Assembly: GCF_008692605.1 (NCBI RefSeq)
Contig: NZ_LFCT01000017.1
Span: 1 to 64,000 of the forward strand
Length of the DNA: 64,000 bases
Source of the DNA: Sphingobium estronivorans
GTDB taxonomy: Bacteria; Pseudomonadota; Alphaproteobacteria; Sphingomonadales; Sphingomonadaceae
Direction of reading: 5' to 3'
Shown: positions 38,075-48,035 of the stretch, piece after piece
Layout: each line of letters starts with the position of its first letter
Position numbering within the stretch: the first letter of the stretch is position 1
Made by a program: the position numbers and the translations under genes
Notes under the pieces: model-generated
Databases searched by the model: none
Told to the model about the DNA's origin: nothing
What the model saw: the letters and a program-made list of their open reading frames with translations, nothing else

Positions 38075-39142
38075 TTGGCGAAATCAACGACGCCGCGTCC
38101 TTCACGCGCAAAGGCGGTAAGCCCCGCCAGCGCGGACCATAACCGGCCTCGCCCCGATACTCCGACGGATTATAAGGCCACCAAGGAAGAGCTGCTGGAA
38201 TTCTACCGGCAGATGGTGTTGATCCGCCGCTTTGAGGAAAAGGCGGGCCAGCTTTACGGCCTGGGTCTGATCGGCGGCTTCTGCCACCTCTATATCGGCC
38301 AGGAAGCGGTTGCGGTCGGCATCCAGTCGGCTTTGAAGCCCGGCAAGGACAGCGTCATCACCGGTTATCGCGACCATGGCCATATGCTGGCCTATGGCAT
38401 CGATCCCAATGTCATCATGGCTGAACTGACCGGTCGCGAAGCGGGCATTTCGCGCGGCAAGGGCGGTTCGATGCACATGTTCAGCGTCGAACATAAATTC
38501 TATGGCGGCCACGGCATCGTCGGGGCGCAGGTGTCGCTCGGCGCGGGCCTGGGCTTTGCGCACAAATATAATGGAGACGGCGGCGTTTGCGTCGCCTATT
38601 TCGGGGACGGCGCGGCCAATCAGGGCCAGGTCTACGAAAGCTTCAACATGGCGGAGCTATGGAAGCTGCCGATCATCTTCGTGATCGAGAACAACCAGTA
38701 TGCCATGGGCACCAGCGTCAACCGCTCCTCGGCGGAGGACCAACTGTATCGCCGCGGCGAAAGCTTCCGCATTCCCGGCATCCAGGTGAACGGCATGGAC
38801 GTGCTCGCCGTGCGCGGCGCGACCGAGGAAGCGCTCAAGTGGGTGCAGGACGGCAATGGCCCGATCCTGCTGGAAATGAAAACCTATCGCTATCGTGGTC
38901 ACTCCATGTCCGACCCAGCCAAGTACCGGTCGCGCGAGGAAGTGCAGTCGATGCGCGACAAGTCGGACCCCATCGAAGGCGTCAAGAAATATTTGACCGA
39001 AGCCGGCGTGGGCGAAGACGAACTCAAGAAGATCGATCAGGACATCCGCAAGATCGTCAGCGATTCCGCGGACTTCGCTGAAACCTCTCCCGAACCGGAA
39101 CTGCACGAGCTTTATACCGACGTGCTGGTGGAGCAATATTAA
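38075..39142 (+). CDS. pdhA: pyruvate dehydrogenase E1 component, alpha subunit
   Basis: E1-alpha (355 residues) binds thiamine diphosphate with E1-beta and decarboxylates pyruvate. I start at TTG 38075, eight bases after AAGGA; the frame is open further left, but those residues have no support. The thiamine site [17 protein letters not shown] and the YRGHSMSDP loop are intact. The stop shares one base with the pdhB ATG (TAATG), so translation is coupled. E2 and E3 genes are not in the window. Confidence 0.95.
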   Translation: MAKSTTPRPSRAKAVSPASADHNRPRPDTPTDYKATKEELLEFYRQMVLIRRFEEKAGQLYGLGLIGGFCHLYIGQEAVAVGIQSALKPGKDSVITGYRDHGHMLAYGIDPNVIMAELTGREAGISRGKGGSMHMFSVEHKFYGGHGIVGAQVSLGAGLGFAHKYNGDGGVCVAYFGDGAANQGQVYESFNMAELWKLPIIFVIENNQYAMGTSVNRSSAEDQLYRRGESFRIPGIQVNGMDVLAVRGATEEALKWVQDGNGPILLEMKTYRYRGHSMSDPAKYRSREEVQSMRDKSDPIEGVKKYLTEAGVGEDELKKIDQDIRKIVSDSADFAETSPEPELHELYTDVLVEQY

Positions 39143-40518
39143 TGGGTATCGAAATCAAGATGCCGGCGCTTTCGCCGACCATGGAGGAAGGCACGCTGGC
39201 TAAGTGGCTGGTGAAGGAAGGTGACGAGGTCCGCTCGGGCGACATTCTGGCCGAGATCGAAACGGACAAGGCGACGATGGAATTCGAAGCCGTCGATGAA
39301 GGCAAGATCGGTCAGATCATGGTTGCCGAAGGCACCGAAGGCGTGAAGGTCGGCACCGTCATCGCGACGATGGCTGGGGATGGGGCGGGCGAGGGTGGCG
39401 AAGCCGCTCCGGCTCCCAAGGCAGAGGCGAAGGCTGAAGCGGCGCCGGAACCCAAGAAAGCCGAAAGCGGCACGGCCAAGCTTGCCACCGAAGCCAAGCC
39501 GACGGTCAAGGACCCGGCGCTCCCCGAAGGCACGGAATATCTTAAAACTACCGTTCGCGAAGCACTGCGCGACGCCATGGCCGAGGAAATGCGCCGTGAC
39601 GAACGCGTCTTCGTGATGGGTGAGGAAGTTGCCGAATATCAGGGCGCCTACAAGGTCACCCAGGGTCTGCTGGAGGAATTTGGCGACAAGCGCGTTATCG
39701 ACACGCCGATCACCGAATATGGTTTTGCCGGCATCGGTGCGGGCGCGGCCATGGGCGGCCTGAAGCCGGTGGTCGAGTTCATGACCTTCAACTTCGCGAT
39801 GCAGGCCATCGACCACATCATCAACTCCGCGGCCAAGACCAACTACATGTCCGGCGGCCAGATGCGCTGCCCGATCGTGTTCCGTGGTCCCAATGGCGCG
39901 GCCAGCCGCGTCGGCGCGCAGCACAGCCAGAATTACGGCCCCTGGTACGCCGCGGTGCCGGGCCTGATCGTGATCGCGCCCTATGACGCGGCCGATGCCA
40001 AGGGTCTGCTCAAGGCCGCGATCCGTTCGGAAGATCCGGTCGTGTTTCTCGAAAACGAACTGGTCTACGGCCGCAGCTTCGACGTGCCCAAGGTCGACGA
40101 TTATGTCCTGCCCATCGGCAAGGCGCGCATCGTTCGCGAGGGCAAGGATGTGACGCTGGTAAGCTATTCCATCGGTGTCGGCATCGCGTTGGAAGCGGCG
40201 GAAACCCTGGCGGGCGAGGGCATCGACGCGGAGGTCATCGACCTGCGCACGCTGCGTCCGCTGGACACGGCGACGGTGCTGGAAAGCCTCAAGAAGACCA
40301 ACCGCCTTGTCGTGGTCGAAGAAGGCTGGCCGGTCTGCTCGATCTCGTCGGAAATCGCGGCGGTGGTGATGGAGCAGGGCTTCGACGACCTCGACGCTCC
40401 GGTGTTGCGCGTCACCAATGAGGATGTGCCATTGCCCTATGCGGCGAACCTGGAAAAGGCGGCACTGATCGACGCCTCACGCGTCGTTACGGCTGCGAAG
40501 AAGGTTTGTTATAGATAA
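39142..40518 (+). CDS. pdhB: pyruvate dehydrogenase E1 component, beta subunit with lipoyl domain
   Basis: This 458-residue protein has an N-terminal lipoyl domain ([10 protein letters not shown] with the lipoylated Lys at about residue 42), an Ala/Lys/Glu-rich linker to about residue 130, and the E1-beta domain with [20 protein letters not shown] and HSQNYGPW. The fused lipoyl domain is the alphaproteobacterial form. Its end faces the TadG-like operon across a terminator. Confidence 0.96.
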   Translation: MGIEIKMPALSPTMEEGTLAKWLVKEGDEVRSGDILAEIETDKATMEFEAVDEGKIGQIMVAEGTEGVKVGTVIATMAGDGAGEGGEAAPAPKAEAKAEAAPEPKKAESGTAKLATEAKPTVKDPALPEGTEYLKTTVREALRDAMAEEMRRDERVFVMGEEVAEYQGAYKVTQGLLEEFGDKRVIDTPITEYGFAGIGAGAAMGGLKPVVEFMTFNFAMQAIDHIINSAAKTNYMSGGQMRCPIVFRGPNGAASRVGAQHSQNYGPWYAAVPGLIVIAPYDAADAKGLLKAAIRSEDPVVFLENELVYGRSFDVPKVDDYVLPIGKARIVREGKDVTLVSYSIGVGIALEAAETLAGEGIDAEVIDLRTLRPLDTATVLESLKKTNRLVVVEEGWPVCSISSEIAAVVMEQGFDDLDAPVLRVTNEDVPLPYAANLEKAALIDASRVVTAAKKVCYR

Positions 40519-40527
40519 GACAGGGTC

Positions 40528-40552
40528 GGGGCGGCGCTTCCGGCGCCGCCCC
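40528..40552. terminator. strong GC hairpin between pdhB and the Tad genes
   Basis: A 10-bp perfect stem (GGGGCGGCGC with GCGCCGCCCC) and a 5-base loop lie between two convergent genes. It can act in both directions. There is no T-run. Confidence 0.7.
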
Positions 40553-40554
40553 GC

Positions 40555-41211
40555 TCACACCGTCGTGCAGAGATTGGCGATGCCGCTGGCGTTTTTCAGC
40601 GACTGGTCGGTTCGCTCTCTGACGTTGAACGCGCTGGTATAGTGGATCGTCTTGGGCCCGAAGATCGAGTTCGAAACCAGCGGCTGATAAGTGTAGGCCA
40701 CCTCCACGAACATCACCGCCGTGCCGCTGCCCGCCGTGATCTTGTTGTCGGTCGGGCCTATGCCGTTGACCAGCGTGGCGTCATTCTGCCCGTTGCCGGT
40801 TGCGCCATAGGTGGATGTGAAGCTGCCCGAACCCCAATTGCATTGCCAGCGGATGAACTGGCCCGTGTTGGGCGCGGCCTTTCCATTGGGTTCCAGTTCG
40901 GTCAGGTAGATTTTGGCGTTCGCCTTGAAATTCTTGACGCTGGCGGCGGATATTTCGGCCCCCGCGAACAGTTCCTTGACGTCTGCCTGATCGATCGAGG
41001 TGCGAACGCGCGAAGCATTGTCCGCCACCAGCATCGCCACCTGGCTGATCCGCATATGCGTCATGGCCAGGTTCGCCGTTTCCAGACCGCCCAGGCTCAG
41101 AGCCATCAGAATGGGCAGGGAATAGGCGAATTCGATGACGGCAAGGCCGCTCTCGTCCTTGCCGATGGCGCTCGCCGCACGGCGGAACCGGGGGAAAAGC
41201 CGCTTCATCAT
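40555..41211 (-). CDS. TadE/TadG-like pilus assembly protein
   Basis: This 218-residue protein has the TadE signature: a single N-terminal membrane helix preceded by GLAVIEFAYSLPILMALSLGG with a conserved Glu. The rest is exported and Gly/Thr-rich. ATG 41211 is used, in an ATGA overlap with the stop of the preceding gene. It is the third gene of the operon. Tad secretion ATPase and pilin genes are not in the window. Confidence 0.75.
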   Translation of the reverse strand: MMKRLFPRFRRAASAIGKDESGLAVIEFAYSLPILMALSLGGLETANLAMTHMRISQVAMLVADNASRVRTSIDQADVKELFAGAEISAASVKNFKANAKIYLTELEPNGKAAPNTGQFIRWQCNWGSGSFTSTYGATGNGQNDATLVNGIGPTDNKITAGSGTAVMFVEVAYTYQPLVSNSIFGPKTIHYTSAFNVRERTDQSLKNASGIANLCTTV

Positions 41212-41792
41212 GTACACCGCACAGTCGTGGATTGCGCCGTCTGGTTCGCCCAGGGCTGGTTGCGGATGACGGCCGTTGCCGTAGCCGACTGGTTGGCGCT
41301 CCAACCCAGCAGGCTCGCCATCGGGAAGAGGCGCGGCATGGTGATCGTCACCTGATAATAGACGGTGTCGTCCGCCCCGCCGAGACCGGCCGAACCCATG
41401 TCGGTGTCATAGGCGCCGTTATTATTGGCGTCCTCATAACAATCGCCCGGATTATAGACGCCCAGCGGCACGGTATCGGTGGTGATCTTCTCCGGCTTGC
41501 CAATCTTCGAAAAATTATAATAGCTTTTCTTGACCACCGATGTCGTGCCGTTCTTCGTGTTGATGGCCTGCATCTGCTGGTCGATATAGCTGTCCACGGC
41601 GGTCGAATTGAGCGCGCCGACGGAGGCCGAGCGGGCGGCACGATCCAGCACGCCCTGCGTCACCGCCCGCAGATAGGATTGATAACCCAGATCGCCGATC
41701 CCCATCAGCATCAGGCAAAGCGGCGTGGCGATCAGTCCGAATTCCATCAGCGTCGCGCCGCGCTCGTCGCGTTTCAGCGTCATCCCGGTCAT
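41208..41792 (-). CDS. TadE-family pilus assembly protein
   Basis: This 194-residue protein carries the TadE-like core ERGATLMEFGLIATPLCLMLMG in an N-terminal membrane helix; the conserved Glu is present. ATG 41792 is used and overlaps the stop of the upstream gene by one base (TGATG). It is small, exported, and between two related genes. It likely works with them in surface attachment. Confidence 0.75.
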   Translation of the reverse strand: MTGMTLKRDERGATLMEFGLIATPLCLMLMGIGDLGYQSYLRAVTQGVLDRAARSASVGALNSTAVDSYIDQQMQAINTKNGTTSVVKKSYYNFSKIGKPEKITTDTVPLGVYNPGDCYEDANNNGAYDTDMGSAGLGGADDTVYYQVTITMPRLFPMASLLGWSANQSATATAVIRNQPWANQTAQSTTVRCT

Positions 41793-43780
41793 CAGTTCGA
41801 CAATCTCAGGCCGCCGATATTCTTGGCGATATTTCTGAACGTGGTTTGCAGGTCCGCCGGCGTGTAAGCCATGCTCCAATGGTTCGCGCTGGTGGCGCAA
41901 TTCTGCAGCTGGCTGCTCATGATATTGGAATCATTGAAACCGATGACCCAGATGGTGATATTCTTGCCCTTGATGGCGTTGCATATCATTTCCAGGCGGC
42001 GGTTATGGATCGCGGTGAGATCGCTGTTGCTGGCGCCGGAAGGGCCATCCCGTTGATCCAGCGCCTGATAGCCCCAGGCACCATAGACATTACTATATGC
42101 GCTCATTTCACCGTCGGTCATGAAAACGATGTGGCGCGAGATATTGAAACCGTTGGGCGCCGATGCATTTTCGGACCCGAAGATGCCGTCAGGTGAGAGG
42201 AGGCGCGCACCCCAAACCATGCCGATCGTGTGATAAGTCCCACCCACGGCGGTCAGACTGTCGACATAGGCGTCGTAGCTGCTTGGCTGGCCCGCCGGCA
42301 CCGCACTTCGGCTGGCGTAGGAGGCCAGTTTGCGAGCGGCCGTGGGGCAGGCGACGAAGCCGTTGCTGATGTTGCTGGCGCTGTTGAGCCAACTGCCGCT
42401 GGTCGAGCTGCTCGTGCTGTTGCGCGAGAATGCGATGTCGGGCCAATAGGGACGCCATTTGGTGTCCTTGCTGCTGGGGATGGTGTCGATCTGAAGATCG
42501 TAGGCGGTATTCGGAATAGAGTTTGCCGGCGTGTCCTTGGTGATGCCGCTGTCTGTCGAGCGTTCCTCTATGCAACCGGACCAAGTCGAAGTCGGGGAAA
42601 GGCCGAGGCTGTTATCATTGGCGCTGTAGGCGGGATTGGCCGTCGCGTTGCCGCTGGCAAAGCCGGTTACATCGACGTCGTCGTATTTCGCGTAAGTCCA
42701 TACCCATTTTGGTGTCTGCACGGACTTGTCGGTCTTTGTCTCGACATAGCTGTTATAGGTTATGAACGTGTAGTCCTGGTATCGCTTGTTGCCGCTCTTG
42801 TAACAATTGCCGCTGGTCGAATAGTTCGTCCCATTGGTGGTGCGGGTGGTTACCGTGGTCGTGGTGATCACGCCATTCGCATCCGTGGCGGTCGAGGTCG
42901 ACGTCGAGCTGTTTTGCGTCACCGTGTCACTCGGAATCGCGTTGCAACTGTTGCTGCTGGAGCCGGTGGTGGTGCCGCTGCCGTTGCTGGTCGAACCGGA
43001 TTGCTTGGTCCAACTGCCGGATGTGGAACTCGTGTCATAGCCGCTATACGCCCCGCGACGGGTCTGGTAGCTCCAGGTTTCGCCGGTCGTCCCGCCCAGT
43101 ATATAGTTGCTGGGAAGCAGCTTTCCGACATTGACCGTGCTGCTATAGGGCAGGAAGCCATAACGGATGCGTCCGGTAGTGTCCGATCCCGGTCCCAGCG
43201 TATCGTAGAAATCCTTGAGCGCCTGCTGCAATGCCGCGAGCCGGGTGATCATTTTGCCGCTGCCATCCGATAGCTTGTTCTGGACCATCGACCCCGTCGT
43301 ATCCAGCACCAGCATCACGTCGGTATTGCCGATGTCGAAGCGGGATTCGCAATTCACCGCCAGTTGCATCGTTTGCTTGCCGAAGATGCGCATGACCGTG
43401 GTCGGGATGGTGGTGGCTGCGGCCACCTGGACCGTCGTGGCTTCGCCCGGCTTGCTCTGGATGGTCGGGACGAAGCTGGCGGCGCCGAATGTCCCCTGCG
43501 GGAAATTGAAGTCGAAGAAGCGCTTGGCTTCCGCCTTGTTCGCGTCGGTCATGGTCGATGCGGTCATGGCGCGGCGGCCGGCCAGCGCCGCGGCATCGCA
43601 GGCCTGCTGCATGCGTGCACGGACCATATAGGCGCGGCTCATGTCGACGCCGCCGCCGATCAGCCCCGCCAGGGGGACGACCGCCGCCGCCACGATGGCG
43701 AGCGTGTTGCCGGCCTGATTGTGATAAAGCCGCATCAGGATGAACAGCGCGCGTTTGATCCGATCGCCCATAGTCCGCAT
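41792..43780 (-). CDS. TadG-like protein with von Willebrand A domain
   Basis: This 662-residue exported protein has an N-terminal helix (GNTLAIVAAAVVPLAGLIGGGVDM) like TadG proteins and a von Willebrand A domain whose metal-site motif DTTGSM begins at about residue 159. A long Ser/Thr/Asn-rich insert of about 75 residues (about 245-320) splits the domain and looks disordered or extended. Cysteines in CNAIPSD and GNCYKSG may form a disulfide. Start at ATG 43780 or 43771. It begins the operon. A role in adhesion or pilus function is inferred. Confidence 0.8.
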   Translation of the reverse strand: MRTMGDRIKRALFILMRLYHNQAGNTLAIVAAAVVPLAGLIGGGVDMSRAYMVRARMQQACDAAALAGRRAMTASTMTDANKAEAKRFFDFNFPQGTFGAASFVPTIQSKPGEATTVQVAAATTIPTTVMRIFGKQTMQLAVNCESRFDIGNTDVMLVLDTTGSMVQNKLSDGSGKMITRLAALQQALKDFYDTLGPGSDTTGRIRYGFLPYSSTVNVGKLLPSNYILGGTTGETWSYQTRRGAYSGYDTSSTSGSWTKQSGSTSNGSGTTTGSSSNSCNAIPSDTVTQNSSTSTSTATDANGVITTTTVTTRTTNGTNYSTSGNCYKSGNKRYQDYTFITYNSYVETKTDKSVQTPKWVWTYAKYDDVDVTGFASGNATANPAYSANDNSLGLSPTSTWSGCIEERSTDSGITKDTPANSIPNTAYDLQIDTIPSSKDTKWRPYWPDIAFSRNSTSSSTSGSWLNSASNISNGFVACPTAARKLASYASRSAVPAGQPSSYDAYVDSLTAVGGTYHTIGMVWGARLLSPDGIFGSENASAPNGFNISRHIVFMTDGEMSAYSNVYGAWGYQALDQRDGPSGASNSDLTAIHNRRLEMICNAIKGKNITIWVIGFNDSNIMSSQLQNCATSANHWSMAYTPADLQTTFRNIAKNIGGLRLSN

Positions 43781-43820
43781 TGCCTTTGCTTGCCCTGCAC
43801 CCCCATTTCAGGCAGGGCGA

Positions 43821-43846
43821 CTGACTGCCCCATTGGCGGCAGTCAG
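43821..43846. promoter_or_regulatory. 9-bp dyad between the divergent TadG-like and synthase-like genes
   Basis: CTGACTGCC at 43821-43829 pairs with GGCAGTCAG at 43838-43846 around an 8-base loop. It lies 41 bases upstream of the TadG-like start and 68 bases from the divergent gene. An operator role is possible. Confidence 0.4.
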
Positions 43847-43913
43847 GCGGAGCAATAGGTGGGCACGGGTTAAAAAGCGGATAATTTCGCGATTATTCTA
43901 TATTTGAGGATAT

Positions 43914-44561
43914 ATGCTGAAGGTTGAAACGGCAGGAGAACTGCCTCCTCTCGCTTCATTGCTCAGCGCTTATGCGGGGCAGGATTCTCCCCGGCACCGG
44001 CTGATATGGGCGCTCGATACGCGGTTCGCGCGGCTGGTGGCGACGACCAGCGAGCCCATGATCGGGCAGATGCGGCTGACCTGGTGGAATGATGCGCTGA
44101 TCGACGACAGTCATGTCAAGGGGCGGGGAGAACCGCTGATCGATGCGATGCGCGCGCTGGATGTCGCGCCACCGCCGGGGCTGACCCCATGGCTGGATGG
44201 ATGGGAAGCCTTGATCGGGGAGATTGACCTTCGCGTCTATGCGGAGGGGCGCGGCGGCGGCCTGTTCCGGGCGCTGGCGGGACGGGATGACATTCCCGAA
44301 TGGCTGGAACGGGCTGGGACGGCCTGGGCGCTATGGGACTTGTCGGGGCATGTCGGTGACGATGGGGTCGCGGATCGGGCCATGGCTCTGGGTCGCCGGA
44401 ATTTGCTGTTGGAGAAGCAGGATTGGCGGCCCGAATGGCGGCCCATGCGGATCGCCTATCAACTGGCGCATCAGGATCTGGAAAAGGGCAGGCGCGCACC
44501 TGCGGGATTGACCCCGACCCTATATCTGCGGTTGATGCGCGTCGCACTGATCGGACGGTAA
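43914..44561 (+). CDS. squalene/phytoene-synthase-like protein (NDUFAF6-like)
   Basis: This 215-residue protein resembles the squalene/phytoene synthase superfamily in IWALDTRFARLVATTSEPMIGQMRLTWWNDAL, but the aspartate-rich DxxxD motifs of active synthases are missing, and it is shorter than active enzymes (about 280-300 residues). That pattern fits the non-catalytic NDUFAF6 branch, linked to respiratory complex I assembly in eukaryotes. The EF-hand protein gene follows after 11 bases in the same direction. Function in bacteria is unclear. Confidence 0.65.
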   Translation: MLKVETAGELPPLASLLSAYAGQDSPRHRLIWALDTRFARLVATTSEPMIGQMRLTWWNDALIDDSHVKGRGEPLIDAMRALDVAPPPGLTPWLDGWEALIGEIDLRVYAEGRGGGLFRALAGRDDIPEWLERAGTAWALWDLSGHVGDDGVADRAMALGRRNLLLEKQDWRPEWRPMRIAYQLAHQDLEKGRRAPAGLTPTLYLRLMRVALIGR

Positions 44562-44572
44562 GGGGGTAGAAG

Positions 44573-45037
44573 GTGGGGCGAGTTCTGGCCAGCGTGATGG
44601 CAACGCTGTTGCTGGCGGCGGGCGGGCTGTTCTGGTGGCAGGGGCGCGCCAGCAACGAACCCGTCCCGCAGCCGCTGATCGGATCGCCGCCGCCCCCGGC
44701 GCTCGAAAATCTGCCAGAAGGCGACCCGGACGCGGTGGGCGAAGCACCGCCCATGCCCGGCGAAGCAAGCCCTCAAAATCGCGAGCAGAAGCGCTTTGCC
44801 CGCTACGATCGCAATCGCGACGGTGTCATCACCCGGGTCGAGATGATGGGCAGTCGGGTGAAGGCGTTCAAGGCGCTGGACAAAAACAACGACAACCTCC
44901 TCTCCTTCGAGGAGTGGGCGGTGACGACCTCCGACCGTTTCTCCACGGCGGACGTTAATGGCGACGGCAAGCTGACCCCAGCCGAATTCGCCAGCACCGC
45001 GCCCAAGCGGAAGGCGGCGCCCAAATGCAAATGCTGA
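44573..45037 (+). CDS. membrane-anchored EF-hand protein
   Basis: This 154-residue protein starts with GTG after an AGGGGG. A hydrophobic N-terminus (residues 5-20) may anchor it or be a signal. A Pro-rich linker follows, then three EF-hand-like loops: DRNRDGVITRVE, DKNNDNLLSFEE and DVNGDGKLTPAE at about residues 80, 104 and 128. It ends KCKC. It should bind calcium in the periplasm. It is the second gene of a pair with the synthase-like protein. Confidence 0.75.
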   Translation: MGRVLASVMATLLLAAGGLFWWQGRASNEPVPQPLIGSPPPPALENLPEGDPDAVGEAPPMPGEASPQNREQKRFARYDRNRDGVITRVEMMGSRVKAFKALDKNNDNLLSFEEWAVTTSDRFSTADVNGDGKLTPAEFASTAPKRKAAPKCKC

Positions 45038-45130
45038 TCGCCTAATAGCATCGCGCTCGGTCTTCGACCGATCACAAGTGGGTTTCGCTCAGGCGCCGCG
45101 CGGGCTTTACCAAGGTCCGATGAGTCAAAC

Positions 45131-46495
45131 TCATCGCGCCTCGGTATAAGCGGGCTGAAGCTCGCCCAGCCATTGCCCCAGCGCCGCGCGGGCACGAGAG
45201 GTCATCGCTTCCTTGCGCTGCTTCTTCTTGACGTCCTCCAGCGGCGGGAAAAGGCCGAAATTGACATTCATCGGCTGATAATCCGCCGTTTCGACATTGC
45301 CGATCACATGGCCGAGCAGCGCCCCCAGCGCCGTTTCCGGCGGCAGCGGTGTCAGCGGACGGCCCAATATCTCGGCCGCCGCGAAGCGCCCGGCCAGCAG
45401 GCCGATGGCGGAACTCTCGACATAGCCTTCGCAGCCCGTAACCTGTCCGGCAAAACGGATATGCGGCGCGCTCTTGAGGCGCAGCGTCGCGTCAAGCAGC
45501 TTGGGACTCTGGATGAACGTGTTCCGATGGAGCCCGCCCAGTCGCGCGAACTCCGCCTTTTCCAAGCCGGGGATGGTGCGGAACAATTCCGTCTGCGCGC
45601 CATGCTTCAGCTTGGTCTGGAAACCGACCATGTTCCACAGCGTACCCGACGCATTATCCTGCCGCAGTTGCACCACGGCATAGGGCCAGCGCCCGGTGCG
45701 CGGATCGTCCAGCCCCATCGGCTTCATCGGCCCATGGCGCAGCGTTTCGGGACCGCGCGACGCCATCACCTCGATCGGCATGCAGCCTTCGAAATAGGGC
45801 GTGTTCGTTTCCCATTCCTTGAACTCGGTCTTTTCGCCGTCGAGCAGGCTCTGAATGAAGGCCTGATACTGCTCCTTGTTCATGGGGCAGTTGATATAAT
45901 CCTTGCCCTCGCCGCCGCCGGGGCCGATCTTGTCCCAGCGATTGGCCATCCAGCATTTGTCCATGTCGATGCTGTCGAAATGCACGACCGGCGCGATGGC
46001 GTCGAAAAAGGCGAGATGGTCGATCCCCGCCGCCTGCCCGATGCTGGCCGCCAGCGATGGCGCGGTGAGGGGGCCGGTCGCGACGATGGTCATGCCTTCG
46101 CTCGGCAGCGCATCGATGCGTTCGCGCACGATTTCGACATTGGGATGTTCGGTCAGCGCGCGGGTCACGCCATCGGAAAAGATATCACGATCCACCGCCA
46201 GCGCCGATCCGGCGGGCACCTTTGCCGGTTCCGCCTGCGCCATGATGAGCGAACCCAGCCGCCGCATTTCCTGATGCAGCAGGCCCACGGCATTCTTGTC
46301 CGCGTCGTCGGAGCGGAAGCTGTTGGAGCAGACCAGTTCCGCCAGCCCCTCGGTCTGGTGAGCGGGCGTCATGTCGCCGCTACCGCGCATTTCCGACAGG
46401 CGGACCTTGATCCCGGCCTGCGCCAACTGCCATGCCGCTTCGGACCCGGCGAGGCCGCCGCCAATGATGTGAACCTGATGCATGGGGCGACCCAT
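45131..46495 (-). CDS. trmFO: methylenetetrahydrofolate-tRNA-(uracil-54-C5)-methyltransferase
   Basis: TrmFO (454 residues from ATG 46495; ATG 46483 gives 450) uses folate and FAD to make ribothymidine at tRNA position 54. The Rossmann FAD motif [10 protein letters not shown] is at the N-terminus, and CSNSFRSDD and [10 protein letters not shown] match the family. A hairpin with an 8-bp stem surrounds its stop codon. A dicarboxylate symporter lies 47 bases upstream on the same strand. A longer start at 46888 is antisense artefact. Confidence 0.93.
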   Translation of the reverse strand: MGRPMHQVHIIGGGLAGSEAAWQLAQAGIKVRLSEMRGSGDMTPAHQTEGLAELVCSNSFRSDDADKNAVGLLHQEMRRLGSLIMAQAEPAKVPAGSALAVDRDIFSDGVTRALTEHPNVEIVRERIDALPSEGMTIVATGPLTAPSLAASIGQAAGIDHLAFFDAIAPVVHFDSIDMDKCWMANRWDKIGPGGGEGKDYINCPMNKEQYQAFIQSLLDGEKTEFKEWETNTPYFEGCMPIEVMASRGPETLRHGPMKPMGLDDPRTGRWPYAVVQLRQDNASGTLWNMVGFQTKLKHGAQTELFRTIPGLEKAEFARLGGLHRNTFIQSPKLLDATLRLKSAPHIRFAGQVTGCEGYVESSAIGLLAGRFAAAEILGRPLTPLPPETALGALLGHVIGNVETADYQPMNVNFGLFPPLEDVKKKQRKEAMTSRARAALGQWLGELQPAYTEAR

Positions 46496-46542
46496 GGTCC
46501 CCTCCACGCCGCAGGTCAACCGTTGTTCAGATGGGACGCTGT

Positions 46543-47844
46543 TCAGGCCGCCACCAGGTCGCCCTCGCCGTAAAAGGCGGCTTCGTCCAATATCCCCTCG
46601 CGCTTGGCGACGACGGTGGCGACCAGCACCTGGCCCGCGACATTGACGGCGGTGCGCCCCATGTCGAGGATCGGGTCGATGGCGAGCAGCAGCCCCGCGC
46701 CCTCCAGCGGCAGGCCAAGGGTAGAGAGGGTCAGCGTCAGCATCACGATGGCGCCGGTTAGCCCCGCCGTGGCGGCCGATCCGACCACCGACACGAAGAC
46801 GATCAGCCCATAATCCGCCGCATGCAATGTGATGCCGTAGAAATTGGCGATGAAGATCGCCGCGAGCGCGGGATAAATGGACGCGCATCCGTCCATCTTG
46901 GTGGTCGAGGCGAGGGGGATGGCGAAGGCGGAATAGCTTTTGTCGACGCCCAGCCGCTCCGTCACGGTTTCGGTGACAGGCATGGTGCCGACCGAGGATC
47001 GCGACACGAAGCCAATCTGGATCGCCGGCCAGGCCTTGGCGAAAAAGGGCAGGGGTTTGAGGCCATTGGCGATCAGCAGCAGCGGATAGACCACCAGCAG
47101 TACCAGCGCGAGGCCGAGATAAACCGCGCCCGCAAAGGTGCCGAGTTGGGCAAGCGCGCTCCAGCCATAGGAGGCGATCGCGCTGCCGATCAGCGCCGCC
47201 GACCCGATGGGCGTCAGCCGGATGATCCAGCCCAGGATCGCGCGCACCACCGCAAGCAGCGAGCGCACGAAGGCCAGGAACGGCTCGGCCTTGTCCCCGA
47301 CCTTCAGCGTCGCGAGGCCGACGGCGATGGAGATGACCAGAAGCTGGAGGATGTTGAAAGACAGCGTCGTGGCGGCGCCGTTTTCCGCGACCTCGGTGCT
47401 GGCCGACAGGGCGAAGCTGTTGCCGGGCACCAGGCCTTTCAGGAAATCGAGCCAGCCACCATAGGAATCCGGTTTGCCGACCGCCAGTGCATGCCCATGC
47501 AGACCGGCGCCCGGCTGGACGATGAAGCCGATGGTGAGGCCGATGACCACGGCGATCAGTGCGGTGAAGGCGAACCAGAGGAGCGTCTGTCCGGCCAGCC
47601 GCGCCGCATTGTCGAGCGCGCGCAGATTGGCGATGGAGGCAATGATGGCCGCGAACACCAGCGGCGGAACGACCGCCTTCAGCAGCGAGACGAAGATCGA
47701 TCCCGTCGTCTTGAGCCCGGTTGCAAGTCCGTTAAGTTCGCCGTTAGCGCCCGTGCCCATGGATCGCGCAAGCAGACCCAGCGCCAAGCCGACGGCCATG
47801 CCGGCCAGAACCTGAAATCCGAAACTGCGATAATTAACGACCAT
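46543..47844 (-). CDS. dicarboxylate/amino acid:cation symporter (DAACS family)
   Basis: This 433-residue inner-membrane transporter has the DAACS pattern: eight or more hydrophobic segments, a serine-rich re-entrant loop ([13 protein letters not shown]), and [10 protein letters not shown] near the C-terminus with the NMDG-like motif (here KMDG). Substrates of related proteins are C4-dicarboxylates, glutamate or serine/threonine with Na+ or H+; the specificity cannot be read here. The start at ATG 47844 is preferred over 47907. It is upstream of trmFO on the same strand. Confidence 0.85.
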   Translation of the reverse strand: MVVNYRSFGFQVLAGMAVGLALGLLARSMGTGANGELNGLATGLKTTGSIFVSLLKAVVPPLVFAAIIASIANLRALDNAARLAGQTLLWFAFTALIAVVIGLTIGFIVQPGAGLHGHALAVGKPDSYGGWLDFLKGLVPGNSFALSASTEVAENGAATTLSFNILQLLVISIAVGLATLKVGDKAEPFLAFVRSLLAVVRAILGWIIRLTPIGSAALIGSAIASYGWSALAQLGTFAGAVYLGLALVLLVVYPLLLIANGLKPLPFFAKAWPAIQIGFVSRSSVGTMPVTETVTERLGVDKSYSAFAIPLASTTKMDGCASIYPALAAIFIANFYGITLHAADYGLIVFVSVVGSAATAGLTGAIVMLTLTLSTLGLPLEGAGLLLAIDPILDMGRTAVNVAGQVLVATVVAKREGILDEAAFYGEGDLVAA

Positions 47845-48035
47845 GGGCGTATTTCCTCGGGACGACCGGCGCGCGATATGGGGAGCGTTCCTACCGAATG
47901 CGCGCAAGCAATTCTTTATGGGAGTGAACGCGGATAAGGGCGTCCTCTTTCCGCAGCCCGGTATCCAAATGGATTGGCCGCCGCGATCCGCTATGCCACA
48001 CAGGGCGGTGAAATCCAGCGGGGAGTTGCGCGTTG

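Noticed and set aside
45117..45135. 8-bp hairpin at the trmFO stop as a terminator
   Set aside because: The stem CGATGAGT/ACTCATCG is real, but no T-run follows in either direction; I do not list it as a terminator.
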